Below are positions 14,526 to 22,256 of a DNA stretch of 24,547 nt, one piece after another. How positions within the stretch are numbered: the first letter of the stretch is position 1; every line of letters starts with the position of its first letter. A program made the position numbers and the translations under genes. The notes under the pieces are model-generated. The model had not been told where the DNA came from. It worked only from the letters and a program-made list of their open reading frames with translations, and made no database searches. The stretch comes from an uncultured Actinomycetes bacterium (GTDB lineage Bacteria > Actinomycetota > Actinomycetes > Nanopelagicales > Nanopelagicaceae), in the NCBI GenBank assembly GCA_903822245.1, contig CAIJOE010000142.1, positions 1-24,547 of the forward strand. The letters are read 5' to 3'.

Positions 14526-15629
14526 ATGACATTGCAGGGCTTAGCCGCACTTTCTAACTCGATCTTTTCGGGATTGGAAATTGCAGGCACACAAAATGAA
14601 CTAGGACTTGCCCAGAATCCTGGCCGCCGTGAATGCCTTTTGCTAATTGATGGAATGGGCTTAGCTGCTTTAGAAAAATATGGAAAGCAATTTCCAATTT
14701 TCCAGCAAGTTAATTCACTACCAAGCCTTACTTCTCATTTCCCATCAACGACGGCAACAAACCTCTCCTCCCTTGGCACCGGCGTCCTACCTGGGGTTCA
14801 CGGAATGCTTGGTTACACCGTTCGCGTTCCTAGAAGTGGTGAACCTGGCCGGTTGCTTAATTCACTTAAGTGGGATGAGCGAGTAGATCCGGTTATTTGG
14901 CAGAGTGTGCCAACTTTATTTGAACGTGCAAGTGCCCAAGGTGTGAATGTTTCCCATGTTGCTGCAAAACGATATGAGGGTTCTGGCTTTACCCAAGCAG
15001 CATTGCGCGGAGCAAAATATATTGGCGCAAATCAAATTGAAGATATAGTCAAAGCGGGGATTGGTGCGATGGAACCAGAAAATTCCTTTGCTTATCTCTA
15101 TATCAATCACCTAGATCACGCAGGGCATGAAGATGGAGTCGGGTCTGAAAATTGGCTAATCGCTTTAGATGTTGTGGCAACACTAATCACCCAGCTTCGA
15201 GATCGTTTACCAAAAGGAACCAGGCTTTGGATTACGGCCGATCACGGAATGATTAACGCCGGTGAGAAGATTGTTTTAGGTCAAGATAATCCACTGATGG
15301 CGGATGTGACTTTGGTTGGCGGAGAGCCAAGGGCTCGGCATATCTATTTAAGGCAAGGCTCGGTAAATGAGAGTGTCTTGCGCTGGCAAGAATTCTTGGC
15401 AAATCGCGCCAGTGTCTATAGCAAGGCTGATGCAATTGCCGCAGGTTTATTTGGTGAGCAAGTAAGCATCGACAGTCATGACCGGCTTGGCGATTTAATT
15501 GCAATCCCAAATGGCGAGGTAGTTTTGGTTGATCCTTTTCGGGTTAAAGAGGAGAGCAAGATGGTGGGCCATCATGGCGGCTTAGTGGAAAGTGAAACTG
15601 CGATTCCGCTTTTGTTTCACCAAAATTAG
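14526..15629 (+). CDS. Alkaline-phosphatase-superfamily hydrolase (type I phosphodiesterase/nucleotide pyrophosphatase-like)
   Basis: A 367-residue metal-dependent phosphoric ester hydrolase. The two-metal site can be traced: D42 in LLIDGMG, the threonine nucleophile in HFPSTTATNLSSLGTG (T75 or T76), the Asp/His pair in INHLDHAGHEDG, DH in ITADHGM, and the last histidine in VGHHGG. No signal peptide or membrane segment is evident at the chosen ATG, so it is probably cytoplasmic; the longer open frame upstream overlaps psuG and is not real. The substrate is unknown. It could be a nucleotide, a phosphodiester or a phospho-sugar; its divergent neighbour psuG hints at nucleotide turnover. It ends in a 4-bp overlap with the acyltransferase gene. 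Confidence 0.85.
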   Translation: MTLQGLAALSNSIFSGLEIAGTQNELGLAQNPGRRECLLLIDGMGLAALEKYGKQFPIFQQVNSLPSLTSHFPSTTATNLSSLGTGVLPGVHGMLGYTVRVPRSGEPGRLLNSLKWDERVDPVIWQSVPTLFERASAQGVNVSHVAAKRYEGSGFTQAALRGAKYIGANQIEDIVKAGIGAMEPENSFAYLYINHLDHAGHEDGVGSENWLIALDVVATLITQLRDRLPKGTRLWITADHGMINAGEKIVLGQDNPLMADVTLVGGEPRARHIYLRQGSVNESVLRWQEFLANRASVYSKADAIAAGLFGEQVSIDSHDRLGDLIAIPNGEVVLVDPFRVKEESKMVGHHGGLVESETAIPLLFHQN

Positions 15630-16738
15630 ATTTTGCTTAACTTCCTGCCAAATTCACGTAGCGGCTTTTCAATAATTGCATAGGCAGCAATTACAACCAC
15701 CAGGTTTATTAGGACAATCTCTAGATACGAGTAGTGGTTAAATAATAAATATAGGCTAAGCGGGGCATGCAGGGCATATAGGGCGTAGCCAAGGTTTTCT
15801 ACTTTTGCAATCGCCTTAGGCAATTGCGGGGCTAGTTCTAAGAGATAGATCAGGCATGCAAAGGCCAGTGATAGAAAAAGCAGATTTAGTTCAACCATCA
15901 CAAATTTTTGCGAAGCATTTGTGTTGAAATGATGGCGAGTAAGTACCCAAATTGCTCCGAGAATAAATGCTGGGAGCGCCAGCTTTAGAAAGTTTAAAAA
16001 GTTGTGGTTGGTAAATTTTTGAACAAGTAATACCCCAAGCCACCAAGGCAATAAATAGTTAAGTGGTGAACCATGAATCCAAAAGGCAACATAATTTGGA
16101 TGTGTGGATCCTAAATATCCAGTAAGAATGGTTAGCCCAAACCAAAGAATAAAAATGCTCTGGAACATAAAGGCAAAGCGGCGTTTGGTTAGCCAAATAA
16201 TTATTAATCCATAGATGGCATAGAGCAGCATTTCAGCAGCAGCGGTAATTAAAGGGGAGTTGCCCTGCAAAGCGCAGTTGGGATAACCAAATGGCGTAAA
16301 GGCTGAGATCAAAGTGGTCTTGGCAGCAATACATCCAGCATTTAAGTGATCAGTGCTAGATAGATTGATATTTAGCGGATTTGATTTAGAAAGAGTCCAA
16401 AATATTAAGCCAAAAACTATTCCTAGTAGATATATCGGATAGATTCGGAAAAACCTTCGAATCGCCCAGGCCTTAATTTTTAATGCTGGTACTTGCCTAG
16501 CCATTGGAAAACTACTCGAAATTACATATCCGCTTAAAACCAGAAAACCAACCACGGCTGGATGAAGTTCGCCATTTGATTGCAATTTACGCAACAGAGC
16601 CATGACTTTGCCAATTACTGGGAGTTTATGTTGATTAACTACGGCATACCAAGGAACTGTGTGAGCCAAGAAAACCCAGAGGGCTAGTAGGAATCTCAGA
16701 ACTCCGAGATTGCTACGGTACTTACTTTCTTTACTCAT
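15626..16738 (-). CDS. Membrane acyltransferase, acyltransferase-3 family (OafA/YrhL-like)
   Basis: A 370-residue polytopic membrane protein with about ten hydrophobic segments. H26 in VFLAHTVPWY and the cytoplasmic arginine motif RRFFRIYP (94-101) are the family's conserved functional residues. Such enzymes move acetyl or other acyl groups across the membrane onto cell-surface polysaccharides, glycolipids or antibiotics; the target here is unknown. The ATG at 16738 lies within the last codons of sepH (8-bp overlap), preceded by AAGAGCGAGG, so translation is coupled to sepH. A longer frame starting at 16777 would run further into sepH and lacks family resemblance. Confidence 0.87.
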   Translation of the reverse strand: MSKESKYRSNLGVLRFLLALWVFLAHTVPWYAVVNQHKLPVIGKVMALLRKLQSNGELHPAVVGFLVLSGYVISSSFPMARQVPALKIKAWAIRRFFRIYPIYLLGIVFGLIFWTLSKSNPLNINLSSTDHLNAGCIAAKTTLISAFTPFGYPNCALQGNSPLITAAAEMLLYAIYGLIIIWLTKRRFAFMFQSIFILWFGLTILTGYLGSTHPNYVAFWIHGSPLNYLLPWWLGVLLVQKFTNHNFLNFLKLALPAFILGAIWVLTRHHFNTNASQKFVMVELNLLFLSLAFACLIYLLELAPQLPKAIAKVENLGYALYALHAPLSLYLLFNHYSYLEIVLINLVVVIAAYAIIEKPLREFGRKLSKI

Positions 16739-17576
16739 CCTCGCTCTTGTTGCTTGATCCGCCAAACATAATGTCATCCCATGAAGGAAGCTTTGGCCTA
16801 GTCACAATCCCATCATCTTTAGGATCAGACTCATCTGGGATTTGAAGTTCAAGTTCTTCAATAAAATGTTCTTCAACATCATCATGTGTAATTGTGATTT
16901 CTTCGCGAACGGCAACCAACCTTGGTGCTGGAGTTGGTGATTGATAAACCATGCCGTGTGAAGGTGTTTGAGCTCTCGCCGGTTTAGCCTCGCCAGCAAT
17001 CCATCTTGCTGAATCATCTAGGGCACTTAACGCGCGGTTATTCATGGTGAAATTCCAGTTGGCCGTTGTAGCGCCCTCATTATTTGGATAGTGCAGAACT
17101 AGTTGCCAAGTGCCATCGTGATTTCGGTGGGTATTCCATTCGATATCTTCGAGGTCAACACCATGTGAAGTTAGTTGATCGATGGTTGCTTCACCCAAAG
17201 TTGTTGGTTCACCATTTCGGCGTAGTCCAGATTTAAGTGCAACTTCAATTACATAGGCCCGCTCTTGGAGAATGGGTCCAGCAAATCTTTCAATCTTTTC
17301 AAGTGGCCAATCCGTTGTTCGAGAAATTGAATCCATCGAATCACCAGCACGAAGCCGGGCTTGGATATCTTTAACGCTAAAAATTGGTTGTTCATCCATA
17401 TTTACAACAGCTGATAAATGTGATTTTACCGGCTGATTAATAGTCGAGCGAAGGGTGTCACTAATTCTTACGGCGTATTTTCCACCAGTGTCATCGGTTA
17501 GCTCTAAATCAGAACCATCTTCTGAACGACCAACGATCCGAAGGTCTGTTGGGCGATCACCAGTCTCATTGCTCAC
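16731..17576 (-). CDS. sepH: Cell-division protein SepH (DUF3071)
   Basis: An actinobacterial division protein that binds FtsZ and promotes assembly of its filaments. From GTG 17576 it has 281 residues: the N-terminal domain DLRIVGRSEDGSDLEL...GGKYAVRIS (11-40), a helix-turn-helix-like segment FSVKDIQARLRAGDS...PLEKIERFAGP (66-101) with the conserved ERAYVIEVA (105-113), a variable middle, and the conserved end motif RPKLPSWDDIMFGG (260-273). The frame is open for another 111 codons upstream, but those overlap the divergent phosphatase gene and do not look like SepH. There is no strong ribosome site; CAGTCT lies seven bases before the GTG. It is co-transcribed with an acyltransferase whose start overlaps its stop. 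Confidence 0.92.
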   Translation of the reverse strand: MSNETGDRPTDLRIVGRSEDGSDLELTDDTGGKYAVRISDTLRSTINQPVKSHLSAVVNMDEQPIFSVKDIQARLRAGDSMDSISRTTDWPLEKIERFAGPILQERAYVIEVALKSGLRRNGEPTTLGEATIDQLTSHGVDLEDIEWNTHRNHDGTWQLVLHYPNNEGATTANWNFTMNNRALSALDDSARWIAGEAKPARAQTPSHGMVYQSPTPAPRLVAVREEITITHDDVEEHFIEELELQIPDESDPKDDGIVTRPKLPSWDDIMFGGSSNKSEDE

Positions 17577-17626
17577 AGAGCCAAGACTGCCATAACAGGC
17601 GGTGATTTTCGGGTAGGCGGAGTGGT

Positions 17627-17632
17627 TAGATT
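17627..17632 (+). promoter_or_regulatory. Candidate -10 of a leaderless inositol-monophosphatase promoter
   Basis: TAGATT (17627-17632) lies five bases before the ATG at 17638, and no ribosome-binding site is present. The same hexamer is six bases before the GTG of the MFS gene at the left end. The 61-bp gap to sepH on the other strand leaves room for divergent promoters. Confidence 0.4.
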
Positions 17633-17637
17633 CTCGT

Positions 17638-18411
17638 ATGGAGCAAGCCACAAAGATTGAAATCCTTAATTTAGCCCTTTCGATCGCAAAAGAGGCAGGG
17701 GAGCTGCTCTCAAAGCGACCTGAAGTATTTGATCTTGAGACAAAAAGCTCGGCTATCGATTTCGCCACGCAAATGGATTTGGCAAGTGAAAAATTAATAG
17801 TTTCAAGAATCCTTGCAGCCAGAGCAGATGATGGAATCGTGGCTGAAGAGGGTTCGGCTATTGAATCTAAATCTGGCGTTACTTGGGTGATTGATCCATT
17901 AGATGGCACTGTTAATTATTTCTATGGAATTGCTGGGTGGAATGTAAGCATCGCCGCCAAGGATTCTGAGGGCGTGCAAGTGGGAGTTGTTTATGCGCCG
18001 ACTATTAATTCATTGTGGAGCGCTATTAGAGGCGGTGGAGCAACGTTAAATGGGAAAAAGATTTCATGTAATGACCCCATCTCTTTAGATCGGGCTCTTA
18101 TTGCTACTGGCTTTGCCTACGATATGGCCATTAGAAAATCTCAAGCAGAATTAGTATCAAAGGTAATTGAATCTGCCAGAGATATCCGTCGCATTGGGGC
18201 TGGGGCCGCAGACCTTTGTTCGGTAGCAAGTGGCAGTCTTGATGCTTTTTATGAATATGGATTAAAAGAGTGGGATCTAGCTGCTGGTGGACTAATCGCC
18301 CAAGAGGCAGGAGCGCTGGTAACAGGGCGAAATGGTGGCCTAGCTGGCACCGAGATGGTCATTGCTGCAGGTCCTGCTTTGCACGCTGAATTGGTCAAGT
18401 TGATCGGCTAA
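17638..18411 (+). CDS. suhB: Inositol monophosphatase family protein (SuhB-like)
   Basis: A magnesium- or lithium-sensitive phosphatase of 257 residues, most likely releasing myo-inositol (or a related polyol) from its monophosphate. Metal ligands are complete: E70/E71 in IVAEEGS, D86 and D89 in WVIDPLDGTVN, and D213 in KEWDLAAGG. In mycobacteria suhB also lies close to sigA, which supports the name. Inositol is a precursor of phosphatidylinositol in actinobacteria, though histidinol-phosphatase or 3'-phosphoadenosine-phosphatase activity cannot be ruled out in this family. It is divergent from sepH. Confidence 0.88.
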   Translation: MEQATKIEILNLALSIAKEAGELLSKRPEVFDLETKSSAIDFATQMDLASEKLIVSRILAARADDGIVAEEGSAIESKSGVTWVIDPLDGTVNYFYGIAGWNVSIAAKDSEGVQVGVVYAPTINSLWSAIRGGGATLNGKKISCNDPISLDRALIATGFAYDMAIRKSQAELVSKVIESARDIRRIGAGAADLCSVASGSLDAFYEYGLKEWDLAAGGLIAQEAGALVTGRNGGLAGTEMVIAAGPALHAELVKLIG

Positions 18412-18444
18412 TTCCAGCGTTCTTCCCGCTTGGTAAACCGCGAA

Positions 18445-18474
18445 TTGGTCTCCACGCCACGCCTGTGGCAAGAT
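18445..18474 (+). promoter_or_regulatory. Candidate rplS promoter overlapping a small hairpin
   Basis: TTGGTC (18445-18450) and CAAGAT (18469-18474) are 18 bp apart. Initiation near 18481 would give a leader of about 70 bases ending with AGGAA before the rplS ATG. The inverted repeat GCCAC-GCCT-GTGGC (18456-18469) sits directly against the -10 and might act as an operator or as the end of the upstream transcript. Neither role is shown by the sequence. Confidence 0.35.
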
Positions 18475-18549
18475 ACGACACCTGCCGAGAAAACTACGGC
18501 TTTATTGCTCGAGAATTTCAAGCAAGACATTAGATGAATAGGAAACGCT

Positions 18550-19059
18550 ATGAACGTGTTAGACGCAGTTGATGCTGCATCACTTCGCTCGGATCTACCT
18601 TCTTTCCGTCCGGGAGATGAAATCAAGATTCACGTTCGTGTTATCGAAGGTAACAAGAGTCGTATTCAGGTTTTCCAAGGAATCGTTATTCGCCGTCAAG
18701 GTTCAGGCGTTCGTGAGACTTTCACAATCCGTAAGCTTTCATACGGTGTCGGCGTAGAACGTACTTTCCCACTACACACACCTGTAATTGAGAAGTATGA
18801 AATCGTTCGTCGCGGAGATGTTCGCCGCGCAAAGCTTTACTACCTACGCGATCTTCGCGGTAAGGCTTCAAAGATTAAAGAGCGTCGTGGCGCTAACAAT
18901 GAATTCATTCAAGAAGAAGTAGTTGTTGCAAAGCCAGCAGCAAAGGTTGAGGCACCAGTGCAGAGCGCGCCAGTTGTTGAGGCTGTAGTTGAGACACCAG
19001 TTGAAGTGATTGAAGAATCCGTAACTGTTGTTGAGCCTGAGACAACTCCAGAAGCATAA
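18550..19059 (+). CDS. rplS: 50S ribosomal protein L19 with an extended C-terminal tail
   Basis: A ribosomal protein at the interface of the large and small subunits. Residues 1-116 are an ordinary L19: LRSDLPSFRPGD (12-23), IQVFQGIVIRRQGSGVRETFTIRK, RVIEGNKSRIQ, and RRGDVRRAKLYYLRDLRGKASKIKERR near the end of the core. The protein continues for about 53 more residues rich in Val, Glu, Ala, Pro and Thr, with no aromatic residue except one Phe at its beginning. It is probably a disordered acidic tail on the ribosome surface. The ATG follows AGGAA (18540-18544). lepB begins 18 bp downstream. Confidence 0.96.
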   Translation: MNVLDAVDAASLRSDLPSFRPGDEIKIHVRVIEGNKSRIQVFQGIVIRRQGSGVRETFTIRKLSYGVGVERTFPLHTPVIEKYEIVRRGDVRRAKLYYLRDLRGKASKIKERRGANNEFIQEEVVVAKPAAKVEAPVQSAPVVEAVVETPVEVIEESVTVVEPETTPEA

Positions 19060-19077
19060 TTAGCTTCTAACTAATAA

Positions 19078-19752
19078 ATGCCTAAGAAGGGTTCGCTTTT
19101 ACGCGAAATCCCAATAATTATTGTGGCCGCTTTAGTGGTCTCAGTATTAGTTAAAACCTTCTTTATTCATTTCTTCTTTATCCCATCAGGTTCGATGGAA
19201 AACACACTACAAATTGGTGACCGTATTGCCGTCAACAAGCTTGCTAGTTACTTTAGTGAAATCAAGCGTGGGGAAGTTGTGGTCTTTAGAGATCCTGCCA
19301 ATTGGCTTGGCCAAGTGCCAGCAAGCACTGGACCAAAAGCACTCGAGAAGATTAAGAGCGGACTAGTAACAGTTGGTGTACTGCCAGATCCAGCAAAGCA
19401 ATATCTGATTAAACGCGTAGTAGGTGTGGGCGGTGATCACATTGTTTGCTGTGATAAGAAAGGTTTCTTGCAAGTCAATGGCGTTTCCGTTACTGAGCCT
19501 TATATCTACACCGGCAATAAGCCAAGTGATTCCAATTTTGATGTGACGGTTCCAAAGGGTGATATCTGGGTTATGGGCGATCACCGTGGTGCTAGCGCCG
19601 ATTCTCGCTTCCATACCTCTGATGCCAATAAGGGAATGGTTCCACTTTCTAATGTTGTGGGACGTGCAACTTTTGTAGTTTGGCCCTTTAACCACATTAA
19701 ATTCCTAAATGTTGGACATGACCTGTCAAAGGTTGCGCTAAACCTTAAGTAA
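19078..19752 (+). CDS. lepB: Signal peptidase I
   Basis: The membrane-bound protease that removes signal peptides from exported proteins. A single N-terminal transmembrane segment (about 11-34) anchors the 224-residue protein with the catalytic domain outside. The Ser-Lys dyad is S39 (IPSGSMENTL) and K112 (LIKRVVGVGGD), followed by the conserved MGDHRGASADSRFH. A Gly/Pro/Lys-rich insert (about 76-105) lies between the two boxes. It follows rplS by 18 bp, the same order as in mycobacteria, and its stop codon directly abuts the rnhB start. Confidence 0.95.
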   Translation: MPKKGSLLREIPIIIVAALVVSVLVKTFFIHFFFIPSGSMENTLQIGDRIAVNKLASYFSEIKRGEVVVFRDPANWLGQVPASTGPKALEKIKSGLVTVGVLPDPAKQYLIKRVVGVGGDHIVCCDKKGFLQVNGVSVTEPYIYTGNKPSDSNFDVTVPKGDIWVMGDHRGASADSRFHTSDANKGMVPLSNVVGRATFVVWPFNHIKFLNVGHDLSKVALNLK

Positions 19753-20358
19753 ATGGCAGTAATAGAAAAGACTCTGCTGGCATCTGGAATCACACATATT
19801 GCCGGGGTTGATGAAGCTGGGCGCGGGCCTTGCGCTGGTCCACTCGTAATTGCGGCAGTGATTTTAAAAGATCCTTTTGCCAAAGAATTAAGCGCGGTGC
19901 GCGACTCAAAAGAACTAAGTGAAAAGCTTCGCGAAGAACTATTTGAAGTTGTAAAAGAACAGGCTTTGGCCTATTCAATAATTGATATCACGGTTTTAGA
20001 GATAGACCAATTGGGACTTCATAAATCAAACATTGAAGGGATGCGTCGGGCGGTTAATTCACTGACGCAAGTTCCTGAATATGTCCTGACCGATGGCTAT
20101 CCAATACCGGGGTTAGCAATCCCAAATTTGGCCGTCTGGAAAGGTGATCAAGTCGCAATATCTATTAGTGCAGCTTCGATCCTGGCTAAGGTCTATCGTG
20201 ATCGTGAGATGCTGGCATTAGATGCAAAATACCCAGGATATGGGTTGGCAAAACACAAGGGGTATATAACAGCAGCTCACACCAAGGCACTTAGTGAACT
20301 CGGGGTAAGTGATATTCATCGAAAGTCATTTGCGAATATTCAAGCACTGATTAAATAG
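19753..20358 (+). CDS. rnhB: Ribonuclease HII
   Basis: Cuts the RNA strand of RNA-DNA hybrids and removes single ribonucleotides misincorporated into DNA. It has 201 residues with D20 and E21 in AGVDEAGRGPCAGP, D114 in YVLTDGYP, and ISAASILAKVYRDREM, which supplies the fourth acidic ligand. The ATG begins on the base after the lepB stop and lacks its own ribosome site, so it depends on lepB translation. The usual actinobacterial followers (DUF2469, yraN, comM) are absent; 80 bp later comes dprA. Confidence 0.95.
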   Translation: MAVIEKTLLASGITHIAGVDEAGRGPCAGPLVIAAVILKDPFAKELSAVRDSKELSEKLREELFEVVKEQALAYSIIDITVLEIDQLGLHKSNIEGMRRAVNSLTQVPEYVLTDGYPIPGLAIPNLAVWKGDQVAISISAASILAKVYRDREMLALDAKYPGYGLAKHKGYITAAHTKALSELGVSDIHRKSFANIQALIK

Positions 20359-20438
20359 TTATTAACACTCTGCTTTATCCACTATTTAGGCTGCCTTAAA
20401 CCCGAGAGTAGATCAAACTCAATAAGTTCAGCCTTCTT

Positions 20439-21332
20439 ATGCAGACCCTAATTAGTGATGAAGTAATTGCTCGAGCAACCCTTTTTGCTGCTATTGAAGG
20501 TGGTTCAAAGTTCTGGAGTTATGAGATTGATAAAGTTGGACCCATCGCCGTCTTAGAATGTTTAAAATCTGGAATTTATGCCCCGGAGCACCACGCTGCC
20601 GGAAAGATTGCCCAAGTGGTCCGTAAGTTCTCTGGAACTGATGTGCTCGATCGAATACATTGCTTCGGAGCAAGTTTTATCACGCCAGAAGATAGTGATT
20701 GGCCCATCCAACTCCGTGATTTAACCAATCAGCCAATTGGACTGGTACTCAAAGGACAAAGAGATCGCCTTTCAAGATTAAATAAATCAATCTCGATAGT
20801 TGGCTCTAGAAATCCCACGGCTTATGGAATTCAGGTTGCCGAACTTGTAGCAGAGGGCGCAGTTGATTGTGGTTGGTCGGTAGTTAGTGGGGGAGCCTTA
20901 GGAATTGATGGCGCTGCCCATCGCGGATGCATTGCCGCCGATGGCGTCACGTTTGCCGTGCTTGGTGGTGGCATAAATAAGGATTATCCAATTTCACATA
21001 CAAAACTATTTGAAGAGATTTCCCAGACTGGTCTACTAATTAGTGAAGTGATGCCCGATGTCTCAGCAGTCAAACATCGATTCCTGACGAGAAATCGTTT
21101 GATTGCCGCTTTATCTAAGGCAACGGTTGTGATTGAGGCGGCTGCGCGTAGTGGCTCGATTAGAACTGCGCACGATGCTGCTGAGCTAATGAGATTAGTT
21201 ATGGCCATCCCAGGGTCAATATTTTCACCAATGAGCCAAGGAACTCACAACTTAATCTCACAGCGTTGTGCTGAAATGGTAACTTCACCGCAAGAAGTAA
21301 TGGAATTGGTAATGCCACTGGCCGTTGAGTGA
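20439..21332 (+). CDS. dprA: DNA-processing protein DprA
   Basis: A single-stranded-DNA-binding protein that loads RecA during natural transformation. At 297 residues it has an N-terminal helical region (1-105) and the Rossmann-like core: ISIVGSRNPTAYG (about 117-129), SVVSGGALGIDGAAH (about 146-160; most relatives have SGxARGID) and FAVLGGGINKDYP (about 170-182). No C-terminal winged-helix domain is present, which is common in short DprA forms. The ATG has no ribosome site and ATAAGT lies 11 bases upstream. era begins 12 bp downstream, so the two are probably one transcript. No other competence gene lies in the window. Confidence 0.92.
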   Translation: MQTLISDEVIARATLFAAIEGGSKFWSYEIDKVGPIAVLECLKSGIYAPEHHAAGKIAQVVRKFSGTDVLDRIHCFGASFITPEDSDWPIQLRDLTNQPIGLVLKGQRDRLSRLNKSISIVGSRNPTAYGIQVAELVAEGAVDCGWSVVSGGALGIDGAAHRGCIAADGVTFAVLGGGINKDYPISHTKLFEEISQTGLLISEVMPDVSAVKHRFLTRNRLIAALSKATVVIEAAARSGSIRTAHDAAELMRLVMAIPGSIFSPMSQGTHNLISQRCAEMVTSPQEVMELVMPLAVE

Positions 21333-21344
21333 GAGAATTAACCA

Positions 21345-22256
21345 ATGAGTGAAGAACATAAGGCCGGCTTTGTAGCAATAATTGGCCGTCCAAATGTTGG
21401 TAAGTCCACCTTGGTAAACGCTCTAGTTGGCAAGAAAATCGTTATTACTTCACATCATCCAAATACCACCAGAAATCCAATTCGAGGAATTATTTCCAGG
21501 TCAGATTTTCAAATGATCGTGGTTGATACCCCTGGCGTTCATAAGCCGAAAACTTTACTTGGGTCAAGACTAAACGAAATGGTAACCCAGAATTTAGAGT
21601 CAGTTGATGCAGTTGTTATCTGTATTCCAGCAGATGAAGCCATTGGTTTTGGCGATGAATTTATTGCAAAAGCTGTGGCCAAGCAGCGAAATGTGTTTAT
21701 TGCAGTAACAAAGATTGACCGAGTAAAAAAAGAAGAGCTGATGGTCCAACTATCGGCCGTTAATGACTTTGCGGCACGGGTAGGGATTGAAGTTGCTGAA
21801 ATAGTTCCAATTTCGGCCAAGAATGAAGAACAGACTGAGCTTTTGCTTGAATTACTGGCCGCAAAACTTCCAGATTCTCCTTCACTCTATCCAGAAGATA
21901 TTGACACTGATCAGGCAACTGAACTAACTATCACTGAACTAATTCGTGAAGCAGCTATTGAAGAACTTTATGAAGAAGTGCCCCATTCTGTTGTTATAAC
22001 TGTCGATGAGATGTCAAAGCGCGAAGGTAAAGAGTTTTACGATGTCCATGTGACTTTGCATGTGGAGCGAGATAGTCAGAAGTCGATAATCATTGGACCA
22101 CAAGGCTCACGGTTAAAGGCAATAGGAATGCGAGCTAGGGGCTCGGTTGAAAACTTCCTTGGCGCAAAATGTTATTTAGGAATCCATGTAAAGGTGAGTA
22201 AGGAATGGCAAAAAGATGCCAAGGCGCTTAAGAAGTTGGGCTTTACAGAGAAGTAG
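21345..22256 (+). CDS. era: GTPase Era
   Basis: An essential GTPase that binds the 3' end of 16S rRNA and assists 30S maturation. It has 303 residues. The GTP-binding boxes are G1 GRPNVGKS (14-21), G2 around T41/T42 (NTTRNPIRG), G3 DTPG (61-64), G4 TKID (122-125) and G5 SAK (157-159). The C-terminal KH domain begins near 200 and carries the RNA-contacting GPQG loop (251-254) followed by SRLKAIGMRAR. In many actinobacteria era follows ybeY and a CBS-domain gene, whereas here it follows dprA, so the usual order has been rearranged. Its last 14 bases overlap the end of the convergent permease gene. Confidence 0.97.
   Translation: MSEEHKAGFVAIIGRPNVGKSTLVNALVGKKIVITSHHPNTTRNPIRGIISRSDFQMIVVDTPGVHKPKTLLGSRLNEMVTQNLESVDAVVICIPADEAIGFGDEFIAKAVAKQRNVFIAVTKIDRVKKEELMVQLSAVNDFAARVGIEVAEIVPISAKNEEQTELLLELLAAKLPDSPSLYPEDIDTDQATELTITELIREAAIEELYEEVPHSVVITVDEMSKREGKEFYDVHVTLHVERDSQKSIIIGPQGSRLKAIGMRARGSVENFLGAKCYLGIHVKVSKEWQKDAKALKKLGFTEK

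Noticed and set aside
17577..17909. 111-codon N-terminal extension of sepH
   Set aside because: It lies antisense to the inositol monophosphatase gene; the SepH family N-terminus begins at GTG 17576.
18412..18549. Possible tRNA or L19-type leader RNA before rplS
   Set aside because: No cloverleaf fits and the only stem is five base pairs; a promoter with a small palindrome explains it better.
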